This document shows positions 16,526 through 25,033 of a stretch of DNA of 52,304 nt, one piece after another. Below the pieces are notes generated by a model. The model searched no databases and was not told the origin of the DNA. It saw nothing but the letters and a program-made list of their open reading frames with translations. The stretch covers positions 1-52,304 of the forward strand of contig JAAELY010000170.1 in the NCBI GenBank assembly GCA_024226335.1, read 5' to 3'. The position numbers and the translations under genes are program-made. This DNA comes from a bacterium (lineage in GTDB: Bacteria > Myxococcota_A > UBA9160 > SZUA-336). Within the stretch, counting starts at the first letter, position 1, and every line of letters begins with the position of its first letter.

Positions 16526-18153
16526 CCGCCCACGAGCCCCTTCTTTCGCGCTTCGGCGACATACTCCGGTTCGGTCCACCAGCGCTCCAGGCCAAGATCG
16601 TCCGCAACGACGCCCGCTGCATTGTACCCGCCGCCGAGCAGGACCATGCCACCGGGCCAGACGCTCGCGCCGCAGACGTAGAGATTTTCGATCGGCGTGC
16701 GATAGGAGGAGCAGTCGGCATTCGGCCGATTCGAGAGCATCTGGGTGGGAAGATAGGCTCCGTGCTTGATCGATCCCTGTTTCATGTCCGGAAGCCGATT
16801 CTCGATGTGCAGGGGATGATTCACGTACTGGCGAATGACGGTCGCGTTCTCGAGATTGCTCGCGTACGCGCTCCACACCTCCAGGATCTTCTTGGCGTAG
16901 TCGATCTCGAGTGCGTCCCAGCTGCCTTCCGCGTTCTCGTACGGTGCGAGGGCCTCCCAGCATGCGACGGCACTTCCGGACTCGACGTCGACGGGGGCTT
17001 GCATGGGATCGAAGTCGGTCATCGTGAGTCCGGCGCCGATAAAGCCGAAGCGCCCCTGCTTCACGGCCGCGATGTGTTCCAGGAGTTCGTCACACGTCTC
17101 GACGCCCATGATCTTGATCAGAGCTCTGTCGGCATCGGGGTCGAAGGCCGCGGCATCGTGGCGCGGTCTCTCGGAGAGGGCGTAGTGGACGTTGATGAGA
17201 CTCGTCGATTCCCATTCCCAGGCCTTCGTCGTCGAAACCAACGTATCGGAAGCGGCGCGACAGGTATCCTCCCCTATCAGATCTAGGAAGGTCGTCTGCG
17301 GATTCGTGGTGGTGACGACCTTCTGCGCGAGAATCTCTTCGCCGCTGGTCAGTCGCACACCGACCGCCTTGGTGCCATCCGTGAGGATCCGCGAGACCTC
17401 GGCTGCGCGTTCGATCGTCGCGCCGTGTCGCGTGGCGAATCGCGAGATCGAAGCCGCCAACTGGTGGGAACCACTTTGCACGATGCTGGCGTGAAGGAGA
17501 CGGGTCACGAACAGCGGAAGCATGAAACCCAGACCGCCCTCAGGATCCATTCCGTACATGGTGCCCAGGTAGAGCAGGGCAGTCTTGAGCAACTCGTTTT
17601 CGAATCCCGCCGCATCCAGTGTTTCGAGGAACGTCTCTTCCGCCATCTCGTTGATGAGGGCGCCGACTTCGCTCTGTTGATAGCTCACGACCATGTCGAG
17701 CATGGGAATTGGCTGGGCGTAGGTGGCTGGAATGAGCGCCTCGTTGACGATCGTGTACCAGTCTTCCATGACCCCGACGTAGCGCTCTGCGTCGTCGGGA
17801 GAGAAGCGCGCGATGCTCTGGGCCGTCTTCTGGATGTCCGAGTAGAACGTCATGGCCCGGCCATCGCGAGTCAGGATGGAGGCCGCCACGTCGGGTTGCA
17901 CATAGCGACAGCCCCAGCCGCCGAGATCGAGGTCGCGGTAGGGCGGCATCACGTCCATCATCAACATCAGCTTGGCGTGGGTGTTGAAACGAAAGCCCGA
18001 CCATTCTTCAGTGATCAGGCCGCCCCCGCCTTCGTGATGGCGTTCGAGGAGCAGTACCTTCGCTCCTGCGCGCGCGAGATAGGCGCTGGCTGTTAGGCCG
18101 TTGGGTCCCCCGCCGATCACGATCACATCGTATTGTTCATCCAGCTTTTTCAC
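16522..18153 (-). CDS. CrtI/PYROXD2-like FAD-dependent oxidoreductase (second of pair)
   Basis: A 543-residue flavoprotein of the phytoene-desaturase/PYROXD2 superfamily. The N-terminal dinucleotide fold is DVIVIGGGPNGLTASAYLARAG followed by LLLERHHEGGG (residues 8-44). The C-terminal FAD motif is NLYVCGASVWPGGMVLLGGGYNAAGVVADD. The middle is variable and presumably binds the substrate. Carotenoid desaturases and amine/retinol oxidoreductases share this fold; the reaction here is likely desaturation or saturation of a lipid or isoprenoid, but it is not determined. It follows the first CrtI-like gene by 37 bases and overlaps the small gene downstream by 4. Confidence 0.85.
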   Translation of the reverse strand: MKKLDEQYDVIVIGGGPNGLTASAYLARAGAKVLLLERHHEGGGGLITEEWSGFRFNTHAKLMLMMDVMPPYRDLDLGGWGCRYVQPDVAASILTRDGRAMTFYSDIQKTAQSIARFSPDDAERYVGVMEDWYTIVNEALIPATYAQPIPMLDMVVSYQQSEVGALINEMAEETFLETLDAAGFENELLKTALLYLGTMYGMDPEGGLGFMLPLFVTRLLHASIVQSGSHQLAASISRFATRHGATIERAAEVSRILTDGTKAVGVRLTSGEEILAQKVVTTTNPQTTFLDLIGEDTCRAASDTLVSTTKAWEWESTSLINVHYALSERPRHDAAAFDPDADRALIKIMGVETCDELLEHIAAVKQGRFGFIGAGLTMTDFDPMQAPVDVESGSAVACWEALAPYENAEGSWDALEIDYAKKILEVWSAYASNLENATVIRQYVNHPLHIENRLPDMKQGSIKHGAYLPTQMLSNRPNADCSSYRTPIENLYVCGASVWPGGMVLLGGGYNAAGVVADDLGLERWWTEPEYVAEARKKGLVGG

Positions 18154-18190
18154 GTTTCACCCAAGCCCTCGTCTGCTCGTTGCCCGAAGT

Positions 18191-19909
18191 TCAGTCGAGG
18201 TGAAGATCGATTTCGATGCCCCGACCGCGCAGCATCTCGAAGCCCGCCCCGAGTGCGTCGTGTCGCCACCAGTCCTGGTCCTTCTTGACCCCGAGATCAT
18301 CCGCCACCACCAGTGCAGCGCAGTACCCGGAACCGAGATTCGAAGTGCCGTAGGGCCAGATCCCGTTGCTGAGATAGAGGTTTCCAAACGGTGTGCGCGG
18401 GGCCCCGCAACCCGGGAAGGGGCGAGCCGTTCCGAACCACTTCAAGCTAACAGGGCCGCTACACGTGCTTCCCTTCACCATGCTCGGGTTCTTGCGGTAG
18501 TAGTCGAGGGGTGTGTTGCAGTAGCGCGCGACCACCGAGTCGAGAAAGCCCGGGTTGTACTCGGCGAGCAGGCGATCCACGCGGTCGCCGTAGTCCTCTC
18601 TGATCACGTCCCACTTCTCGGGGCCGCCGTGTCCTGGCAGCTCCCAGGGCACGTTGGCCCAGCACATCGCCGTGTACTGTCCCGGCGGGGCCTGAGTCGG
18701 ATCTGCCAGCGAAAAGCCCTGAACCGACAAGCCCGCGACGATCGGTGGGTCGGGGAGTACGTTGTCGTTCAAGTTCTGCTCCAGGCGACGAATATCGGCA
18801 ATGCTCTCGATTCCAAAGTTGAAACCGAACCCACGATTGATTTCTTCGGGATACCCCTCCCAATGCGGCGGTTTGTCGAGCACCCAGTAGTTGGTGAACA
18901 ACACGACTTCGTCGTTCTTGTAGTCGTCGACGCCTTTCTTGATCCAGGGAGCCAACTTCTCCTCACCGATCAGTCCCTTGAATGTCGGATGACAGGAGAG
19001 ATTGCTCACCACGGCGCGACGTGCCCAGACTTCGGCTTCGGGGTAGACCGCGTTGGCTGAAAGAGCGACGCCCTGGACCTCGTCGCCGTTCATGATGAAC
19101 TTTTCGACGGGACAGCCGGTAAAGAGCCGGCCCCCATGCGCCGCGAAACAGGCACACAGCGCGTGGGTCACCGCGTGACTTCCGCCTCGGGCCGTCCATG
19201 TGGCACTCATGATCGACTGGATCACGGGAAAGAGCAGGGGCATGAACGTGCCGGAGCCCCGCTCCCACGGGTGAACTCCCATCATGATGCAATTGGACAG
19301 GATCGCCGTGCGCAGTTTTTCGTCCTGGTAGACCGCCTCCGCCATCTGTATGCCGTCGAGCTCGTGGGCGTTCTCCGGGATGTCGGGAATGATCGAGCGC
19401 AGGACGTCGATCAAGCCCCCCGGAGCCACGGCTTCTTCCGGACCGCGTGTGGCGGGAGTGAAAGACGAACTCATGGTGACCCCCGACAGTAAGGGTGCGA
19501 CCAGGTTGTAAGTGGATTTGAAGATCTCCGCGTCGTGCGCGTTGATACTCTGCATGTGTTCGTATTGGCGACGTGCGCTGAAAGAGTTGAACATCACCGC
19601 GCTTCGGTCCTTGAAGGGGTGGAACATTCCCCACTCACCCGAGGTCAGCATTTCCAGACCGTACTTGTCGAGTTCGAGATCCCCGAAGGCCGGTGACCAG
19701 TGTGTGAGCAGATTGCAGGCACAGAGGTTCACTTTGACGCCCGGGTGCAGGATGTCCTCGGTGCAACATCCGGAACCCGCTTCCAGTCTGCGTTCGAAGC
19801 ACGCGACCTGGAGCCCCGACTTCTGCAGATAGCAGGCGGCGGTGAGGCCATTGATTCCGCCTCCGACGATGATGACATCGTATTCTCGTTCGGGTCCGGT
19901 GCTAGGCAT
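18191..19909 (-). CDS. CrtI/PYROXD2-like FAD-dependent oxidoreductase (first of pair)
   Basis: A 572-residue flavoprotein related to, but clearly diverged from, its downstream neighbour. The N-terminal FAD fold is DVIIVGGGINGLTAACYLQKSG then CFERRLEAG (residues 10-43); the C-terminal motif is GNLYLSNGIWPYGTSNLGSGYCAALVVADDLG. Residues 30-60 contain an unusual Cys-rich stretch (GSGCCTEDILH, then NLCACNL), which could bind a metal or stay reduced in the cytoplasm. I chose ATG 19909, which overlaps the stop of the small gene upstream by 8 bases; a longer frame to 20020 lies wholly inside that gene. Confidence 0.84.
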   Translation of the reverse strand: MPSTGPEREYDVIIVGGGINGLTAACYLQKSGLQVACFERRLEAGSGCCTEDILHPGVKVNLCACNLLTHWSPAFGDLELDKYGLEMLTSGEWGMFHPFKDRSAVMFNSFSARRQYEHMQSINAHDAEIFKSTYNLVAPLLSGVTMSSSFTPATRGPEEAVAPGGLIDVLRSIIPDIPENAHELDGIQMAEAVYQDEKLRTAILSNCIMMGVHPWERGSGTFMPLLFPVIQSIMSATWTARGGSHAVTHALCACFAAHGGRLFTGCPVEKFIMNGDEVQGVALSANAVYPEAEVWARRAVVSNLSCHPTFKGLIGEEKLAPWIKKGVDDYKNDEVVLFTNYWVLDKPPHWEGYPEEINRGFGFNFGIESIADIRRLEQNLNDNVLPDPPIVAGLSVQGFSLADPTQAPPGQYTAMCWANVPWELPGHGGPEKWDVIREDYGDRVDRLLAEYNPGFLDSVVARYCNTPLDYYRKNPSMVKGSTCSGPVSLKWFGTARPFPGCGAPRTPFGNLYLSNGIWPYGTSNLGSGYCAALVVADDLGVKKDQDWWRHDALGAGFEMLRGRGIEIDLHLD

Positions 19910-20279
19910 CCGTGTTCTCTCCCTGGCGGACGGTTTCGCCTTCGGCGTGTGAGCTTGCAGTCGTGGTGCGAGCTCGGGGGCTGACGAGTAGTCGGCGCGC
20001 GAATGCTCCCGCAAACACAAGCATCGAGAGCAGTGCCGATCCCAGGATGTTCCAGCGCTGGCGACTCTTGACCAGAAAAGAAACGGCGGCGGGTTGTTCG
20101 AGAAGCGCGATGAAATCTACGACGTCTCCGCCGCCCAGAGTGACCGCGTATCCCCAGTAGACCGGAGGCCCCATCGTTCCGTGAACGACGACGCCCTCTG
20201 TTTCGCTGCGCATCTCATTGCGGTCGGACAAGCGCACCTCGAGGACCATTCTGCCCAGACCTTTGGACCATAACTCCAT
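19902..20279 (-). CDS. Small membrane-associated protein (family A copy)
   Basis: A 125-residue protein of unknown family, paralogous to the one at 16031-16525. It shares LWSKGLG (residues 3-9), PPVYWGYAVTLGGGDVVDFI, ALLEQP and RQRWNILGS; about a third of the first 95 residues are identical by eye. A clear hydrophobic segment (ILGSALLSMLVFAGAFA, about 77-94) is followed by a basic stretch, so it is probably anchored by one membrane helix with the conserved N-terminal part in the cytoplasm. It starts immediately after the TetR stop (TGA-ATG, no spacer) and overlaps the next gene. A partner of the CrtI-like enzyme is the simplest guess. Confidence 0.82.
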   Translation of the reverse strand: MELWSKGLGRMVLEVRLSDRNEMRSETEGVVVHGTMGPPVYWGYAVTLGGGDVVDFIALLEQPAAVSFLVKSRQRWNILGSALLSMLVFAGAFARRLLVSPRARTTTASSHAEGETVRQGENTDA

Positions 20280-20936
20280 TCAGTGGCTCCTGATTCCCGC
20301 ACAGGTGCGCTGCGTACGACGCGCTCGTGCCCGCAACGACTCGGCCGTGGGTTCAGGTACGACACCCAATAACAACAGGCTGGCAGCGAGTTCGGCGAGT
20401 GCGCGAAGTCGTTCTGCCCCGAGATCGCGACTCGCCCATTGGAGCATGGCCTGTGAGGATTGGGCGCCAATGAGATGGGCGAGTTGTTTCGGGTCGACCC
20501 AGTCGACGATTTCTCCGGTCTCGCGTGCAGTTTCGAGCGCATCCACGAGTTGGGCGTGGAGTGCCTCGGACACGCGCCGGCCGATGCCGTGACCGGGCGA
20601 CGTGAGGAAAAGATGCAGAAGCGAGCGCGAGTAGCCCGGCGAGTGCACCAGTTCGCGGCAGCACGCCTCGAGAATCGAGAACACCTTGTCGATGGCCGTA
20701 GCGGCTTCGCCCGTCTCGATTCCCCCGAGCAACCGGACGAAGTGGTCTTCGACCGCCGCAAAGAGCACGTCGTCGCGACCTCCCACCAGGCTGTAGATCG
20801 TCGGGACCGAGACGCCGCACTCGCTGGCGAGCGCGCGCATCGTGAGGGCGTCGTGGCCTTCGCTCGCGATGATCTGCCGCGCAGATTCGAGGATGCGCTC
20901 GCGGCGTCCGGCCTTGTGAGCTTCTCGCAGGTTCAT
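20280..20936 (-). CDS. TetR/AcrR-family transcriptional repressor
   Basis: A 218-residue TetR regulator. The N-terminal DNA-binding domain reads REAHKAGRRERILESARQII, then ALTMRALASECGVSVPTIYS, the recognition helix-turn-helix, and VGGRDDVLFAAVEDHF; the rest is an all-helical ligand domain. I chose ATG 20936 because ATG 20990 would begin translation inside the palindromic operator at 20979-21000. It is the first gene of the operon it probably represses and divergent from the phosphotransferase gene, so it likely controls both. The ligand is probably a pathway substrate or its CoA ester (inference). Confidence 0.88.
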   Translation of the reverse strand: MNLREAHKAGRRERILESARQIIASEGHDALTMRALASECGVSVPTIYSLVGGRDDVLFAAVEDHFVRLLGGIETGEAATAIDKVFSILEACCRELVHSPGYSRSLLHLFLTSPGHGIGRRVSEALHAQLVDALETARETGEIVDWVDPKQLAHLIGAQSSQAMLQWASRDLGAERLRALAELAASLLLLGVVPEPTAESLRARARRTQRTCAGIRSH

Positions 20937-20978
20937 CGAGGGGTCGCGCACTGCTTCTCCGAGCTGGCTTGCAAGAGA

Positions 20979-21000
20979 AAACTTTATCATGTTAAAGTTT
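20979..21000. promoter_or_regulatory. Palindromic TetR operator
   Basis: The arms AAACTTTA (20979-20986) and TAAAGTTT (20993-21000) are perfect reverse complements around TCATGT, giving 20 of 22 symmetric bases. It is AT-rich in a GC-rich setting and sits between tetR (minus) and the phosphotransferase gene (plus). Size and place are typical for autoregulation by a TetR dimer. Confidence 0.72.
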
Positions 21001-21026
21001 CAAGTACAACGATCCCGGGGGCGAAC

Positions 21027-22418
21027 TTGGCCGAAGAAATCACGGGCGACCTCGACGAGCGGCTCATCCGCTGGGTCGAGAGCACGGCGGGTGGGAGAAT
21101 TCGCGGGAGCGAGCGACCCGCAACCGGATCGTCGCGTGCGACGTATCTATTGAGTCTGGAGAAGCCGGACGGGACGCTACGCGAGTGCGTGCTTCGCGTC
21201 GACACCGGCAGTGGTCCCGTCGCCGGGACGGAACTCACGCTGGCTCGCGAGGCCAAGGTCTACGGAGCGCTCACGGGCAAGGGCATTGCGATCCCCGCGC
21301 TGATTGCGACCACGCCCGAGGGGGACGCGATCCTGGTGGAGCGCGCCACCGGTCGGGAATCCCTCGACGATCTCGATAGCGCCACACGCGCGCAGGTGAT
21401 GGAGCACTACACAGATGCCATCGCTGACCTTCATTGCGTACCCGCGCGCGACCTCGAACTGGCGGGCTTCCACCGACCCGAAACAGGAATCGATCATGCC
21501 CTCGGTGATCTCGCACTGTGGCGGCGGGTCTTCGATGCGCGAGTCACGCGGCCAGCGCCATTGGCCCGCTTCACCTTCGACTGGCTCGGACGCCACGCTC
21601 CCAAACAAGTGGAGCGCACCGTGCTCTGTCACGGTGACGTAGGGCCTGGAAATTTTCTGCATGAGGACGGCCTCGTGACGGCGCTCCTCGATTGGGAATT
21701 CGCACACCTCGGCGATCCGATGGATGATCTGGCCTGGCTCGCGTTTCGGGGCCACCACATGAATGCCGATGTCGGTGATTTCGCGGAGCAACTACGGCGC
21801 TGGAGCGAGCGCACCGGGTTGGCCATCGACCCCGGGCGCATCGCGTACTATCGCGCTTTCGTGATGCTGCGCTGGCTGGTTGCGTGTCTTTCGGCGCTGG
21901 ACGGCGGTGCCAAAGAACACGACCGGAACATCTACTTCCATATCGTTCCATTGCTAGGCGCTCTATTGCCGCGCGCGCTGGCCGAGCTGGCGGAAGTCGA
22001 GTTGGACCCAGATCCAGCGCCACCCGTCCCGCGCGAGAGCGACACGGCAGAGATTCTCGCATCGATCGCCAGCGATGTCGCTTCGGTTTTCGCGCCGCAA
22101 CTTTCCGGCGAAGCGGCGCGACGCGCACAAGGTCTCAATCTCTTGTTGATCCACCTACAGGCGGCGGATCGGCTGGGCGAGGCCGTGCGCAATGCGGAAC
22201 TCGAAGACCTGGCTGGCTTTATCGGCAAGCGAAGTGACGATCCGATTGCGGCGCGTCGCGCGCTCGAAGCCCATCTGGCCGAATCGGCTCCACCTGACGA
22301 CGTCAGGACGATTCGGCTATTTGCCAGGCTAGGCCAGCGTCAACTCGCGCTCTGGCCGTATCTGATCCCTGTTGCGGCGCGTCCCCTCGTATCGTTCGAA
22401 GCGTTCGACGTGTCGTGA
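21027..22418 (+). CDS. APH-fold phosphotransferase family protein
   Basis: A 463-residue protein of the aminoglycoside-phosphotransferase/choline-kinase fold. The catalytic loop CHGDVGPGNF has His202, Asp204 and Asn209, and the metal-binding LLDWEFAHLGD carries Asp222. In lipid-degrading bacteria such proteins (ACAD10/FadE36-like) often lie beside acyl-CoA dehydrogenases and are thought to phosphorylate hydroxylated acyl chains, not antibiotics. After the kinase domain (about residue 330) a 130-residue helical extension follows. No ATG, GTG or other usual start precedes it nearby; TTG 21027 with GGGG before it fits. Divergent from tetR across the shared operator. Confidence 0.8.
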   Translation: MAEEITGDLDERLIRWVESTAGGRIRGSERPATGSSRATYLLSLEKPDGTLRECVLRVDTGSGPVAGTELTLAREAKVYGALTGKGIAIPALIATTPEGDAILVERATGRESLDDLDSATRAQVMEHYTDAIADLHCVPARDLELAGFHRPETGIDHALGDLALWRRVFDARVTRPAPLARFTFDWLGRHAPKQVERTVLCHGDVGPGNFLHEDGLVTALLDWEFAHLGDPMDDLAWLAFRGHHMNADVGDFAEQLRRWSERTGLAIDPGRIAYYRAFVMLRWLVACLSALDGGAKEHDRNIYFHIVPLLGALLPRALAELAEVELDPDPAPPVPRESDTAEILASIASDVASVFAPQLSGEAARRAQGLNLLLIHLQAADRLGEAVRNAELEDLAGFIGKRSDDPIAARRALEAHLAESAPPDDVRTIRLFARLGQRQLALWPYLIPVAARPLVSFEAFDVS

Positions 22419-22464
22419 CAACACGGGTCGGTGCTCCGTTTTCCACGGACAGATACAGGTCGGA

Positions 22465-23370
22465 TCATTCGCTTCGCAGCTGATCGGGTGATCGTATGTC
22501 CTGATCCTCGCCGAATCCCCGAAGGGTCGAGTCCCCGTCCACGATCTCCCACTCGCTGAAACTCATCCACGCGAACATGCCTGGCGTGGCCTGGCTCGCG
22601 AGTCGGCTGCGACAGCGGCCGCGCGCGTGGAGTTCGCGGCCAAGCGCGTCGGTGGCTTCGATCTCGACGCGCTCGGGCCAACCCGCAGAATTGCGATCGA
22701 CACGCCGCAGACCTCGCACGAGGTCGGCCTTCTTTCCGTCGCGCAACAGGAACCCCGCGATCACGACGTCGGCACCCTCGTGGTGCCGGGCCATCGCCAT
22801 GAAGCCGTCGCGCTCTGATACAAGTCCGTAGCTGTAACTCGAGCGCGTGCTCTTGAGATCATCCCGTACGTGCCAGGTCCTGTCCCGCATTGCCAGGCAG
22901 TCGATTTCGATCTTCTCGCCAGCGAGCACGACCTCGCCACGCACGCTACACGGTTGGTCGAGGTGGCCGCGACCGCCGCCGATTCCCACGCCGTGCGGTT
23001 GCACCAGTCCCTGGTACTCCAATTCGACCCGAAGCAGATCGCCATCCTCGTACTGGACGCGGTACCTCTCCAGCGGATCGAGCATCTGGTAGTGCAGTCC
23101 CCCCAACACGAGATCGGTCAGCTCATCCTTCGGCATGGCCAGGTGCCATAACGAACGGTGGTAGCGAGCGCGCCAGGGCTCGATCGCATCGGCGTCCCAG
23201 AGCGTGACAGTGAGCGAGGCCACGCCGAGGTTCGGACGGAACACCGGATAGAACGTCCCGGAGAGGTTCCGCTCCGGTTGGTCGAAGGAGAACCAGCAAG
23301 TTTCAGTCCAGAACGGTTCGTCGCCGGTAGGCAGATGAAATTGATCGTCCTGCTCGCTGACCTCGGTCAT
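22465..23370 (-). CDS. DUF7064-type (AttH/CrtC-like) protein
   Basis: A 301-residue protein, probably a two-lobed lipocalin-like beta structure of the AttH/CrtC (hydroxyneurosporene-hydratase-like) group often labelled DUF7064/7065. Features: the N-terminal WTETCWFSFDQPERNLSG, FRPNLG, and the strict MRDRTWHVRDD box at residues 161-171, which recurs as TRDRSWGVR in the 46914-48041 protein. Assignment to the family is from motif memory. It ends the acyl-CoA operon and is convergent with the phosphotransferase gene. Function is not known; a lipid- or terpenoid-acting role is plausible. Confidence 0.65.
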   Translation of the reverse strand: MTEVSEQDDQFHLPTGDEPFWTETCWFSFDQPERNLSGTFYPVFRPNLGVASLTVTLWDADAIEPWRARYHRSLWHLAMPKDELTDLVLGGLHYQMLDPLERYRVQYEDGDLLRVELEYQGLVQPHGVGIGGGRGHLDQPCSVRGEVVLAGEKIEIDCLAMRDRTWHVRDDLKSTRSSYSYGLVSERDGFMAMARHHEGADVVIAGFLLRDGKKADLVRGLRRVDRNSAGWPERVEIEATDALGRELHARGRCRSRLASQATPGMFAWMSFSEWEIVDGDSTLRGFGEDQDIRSPDQLRSE

Positions 23371-23423
23371 GATTCTCCTCTGGGCGAGTCCACGCATCGC
23401 CGGAGTAGATTCACCATCGACTT

Positions 23424-24194
23424 CTACTCGGATTGCTGGGACTTCGAAGCGCGTAGCTTGCGCAGTTCCTCGCTCTGTTCCTGCTCGTTGCGCATCGCAT
23501 CGGCCATTGAATTCGCGCTGCCGAAGTCGAGCGCGCGCTTGGCTGCGGCCAGTACCTCGGGGTCGATCTCTGCGAGTGCACGGGCCCACTCGCGGGCTTC
23601 CTTCATCAGTTCGTCGCCGGGCACGGACTTGTTGATCAAGCCGATACGCTCGGCTTCGGGCGCGAGTACGATCTTCGCCGTGAGCACCAGTTCGCGCGCT
23701 TTCGCAGGACCGACCAATCTGGGCAGGAGATGAGTGCTGCCGAGTCCGGGCAGGATGCCCAGCTTGGCAAAGGTCAGTCCGATCTTCGCGTGATCTGCGG
23801 CGATGCGCAGATCGCAGGGCAGGACCATCGTCACACCCACGCCGATGGCTGCGCCATTGATTGCGGCGATCACCGGCTTGGGGAATTCGACCAGGTCGAG
23901 GGGTAGCTTCTTCAGGAAGTCTTCCTCGCCTAACTTCGCACTCTGCGATGGTTTGGCGCCTGACTGATGCGCCTTCAGGTGTTCCAGGTCGACGCCTGCG
24001 CAGAAGCCGCGGCCCGCACCCGTCAGGATCACGACTCTAAGCGCATCGTCGGCGCGGATGCGTGAGAAGGCATCGACGACCTCATCCCCCATCTCGGTGG
24101 TGTAGGCATTCAGCTTGTCGGGACGGTTCAATGTGATCGTGGCGATGGCTTCGTCACACTCGAAACGGATATTTCGGTAGTCCGGTGCGCCCAT
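23424..24194 (-). CDS. Enoyl-CoA hydratase/isomerase family protein (crotonase), catalytic Glu pair absent
   Basis: A 256-residue crotonase-fold protein. CoA-binding and oxyanion-hole motifs are clear: TLNRPDKLNAYT, GAGRGFCAGVDL and AAINGAAIGVGVTMVLPCD. The two glutamates of classical hydratases (rat Glu144 and Glu164) are replaced by Thr122 and Phe142, so it is probably not an ordinary 2-enoyl-CoA hydratase; isomerase, hydrolase or a ring-cleaving role are options. It starts in the stop of the preceding crotonase gene (TGATG). The frame upstream of 24194 lies inside that gene and is not coding. Confidence 0.86.
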   Translation of the reverse strand: MGAPDYRNIRFECDEAIATITLNRPDKLNAYTTEMGDEVVDAFSRIRADDALRVVILTGAGRGFCAGVDLEHLKAHQSGAKPSQSAKLGEEDFLKKLPLDLVEFPKPVIAAINGAAIGVGVTMVLPCDLRIAADHAKIGLTFAKLGILPGLGSTHLLPRLVGPAKARELVLTAKIVLAPEAERIGLINKSVPGDELMKEAREWARALAEIDPEVLAAAKRALDFGSANSMADAMRNEQEQSEELRKLRASKSQQSE

Positions 24195-25000
24195 CACGTT
24201 TTGTCCGAGTATGGTGCCCAGCGCGGCTTGCGCTTTTCGACGAAGGCCTTGGCTCCCTCGTCGAGGTCCGGGTGTGAAGTGTGTTCGTCGATTGCGGCCC
24301 AGGTGCGTTCGAGTGCTTCGTCCAGGCCCGTATCCAGTCCCTGCCAGAGCGCTTTCTTGGTTCGCGCCAATGCCGTGGGCGAGTGTCGCGTCATCATCTC
24401 GGCGAGTTGTCGTGCGCGCGGCATGACCTGATCGGGGGGCAGGACTTCGCCTACCAGTCCGAGTTCCAGTGCTTGCTGCGCGCTCATGCGCTCCGCACCG
24501 CCGAGCAAGGCCATGCGCATCACGGCTTCGAATGGAATGCGTCTCGTGAGTCCGACCGGCTCCAGGCCTGCGATCAATCCGACTTTTACATGCGTATCGA
24601 AGAAACTCGCCTGCTCCGAACACACGATCAGATCGCTGTCACTGATGAAGTGCAGTCCACCGCCGTTGACCATCCCATTGACCGCCGTGATTACGGGTTT
24701 CCAGCACTTGTTCTGGATCGCGGTCAACTGGAACCACGGTGCGTCCTCGCGCGACATCCCCGTGGTGTCCTGGGTCTCGCCCGCGGCCACGTCCGCCACG
24801 TCCATGCCGGTACAGAACGCCTTTTCACCCGCGCCCGTGACGATCGCACAAACGACCTGGCCGTCGGACTTCACATCCTCCCAGGCCTGCTTCAGTTCGT
24901 GCGCCATTGTCAGGTTGAACGCGTTGTAGACCTTCGGACGGTTCAGGGTGATGGTTGCGACCCCGTCGCTCTTCTCGTAGAGCAGCGTTTCGAAACTCAT
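24194..25000 (-). CDS. Enoyl-CoA hydratase/isomerase family protein (crotonase), two His in place of catalytic Glu
   Basis: A 268-residue crotonase-fold protein. Motifs: TLNRPKVYNAFN, GAGEKAFCTGMDV, AVNGMVNGGGLHFISDSD, and the FFDTHVKVGLIAG turn. At the two catalytic glutamate positions it has His117 and His137, which is unusual and argues against plain hydration; a His-based active site would be of interest. It lies between the thiolase (33-base gap) and a second crotonase in the long operon. A ribosome-binding site (AGACC-ish) is weak. Confidence 0.86.
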   Translation of the reverse strand: MSFETLLYEKSDGVATITLNRPKVYNAFNLTMAHELKQAWEDVKSDGQVVCAIVTGAGEKAFCTGMDVADVAAGETQDTTGMSREDAPWFQLTAIQNKCWKPVITAVNGMVNGGGLHFISDSDLIVCSEQASFFDTHVKVGLIAGLEPVGLTRRIPFEAVMRMALLGGAERMSAQQALELGLVGEVLPPDQVMPRARQLAEMMTRHSPTALARTKKALWQGLDTGLDEALERTWAAIDEHTSHPDLDEGAKAFVEKRKPRWAPYSDKT

Positions 25001-25033
25001 AAGGTCTCCCGAAGTGAAATCGGGCCGCTGAAA

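Noticed and set aside
16526-16963. N-terminal extension of the small protein at 16031-16525
   Set aside because: It lies inside the upstream oxidoreductase gene and is Arg-rich and low-complexity; the ATG at 16525 matches the paralogue's start.
20460-21026. Upstream extension of the phosphotransferase frame
   Set aside because: It runs through tetR and the operator. The family N-terminus fits a start near 21027.
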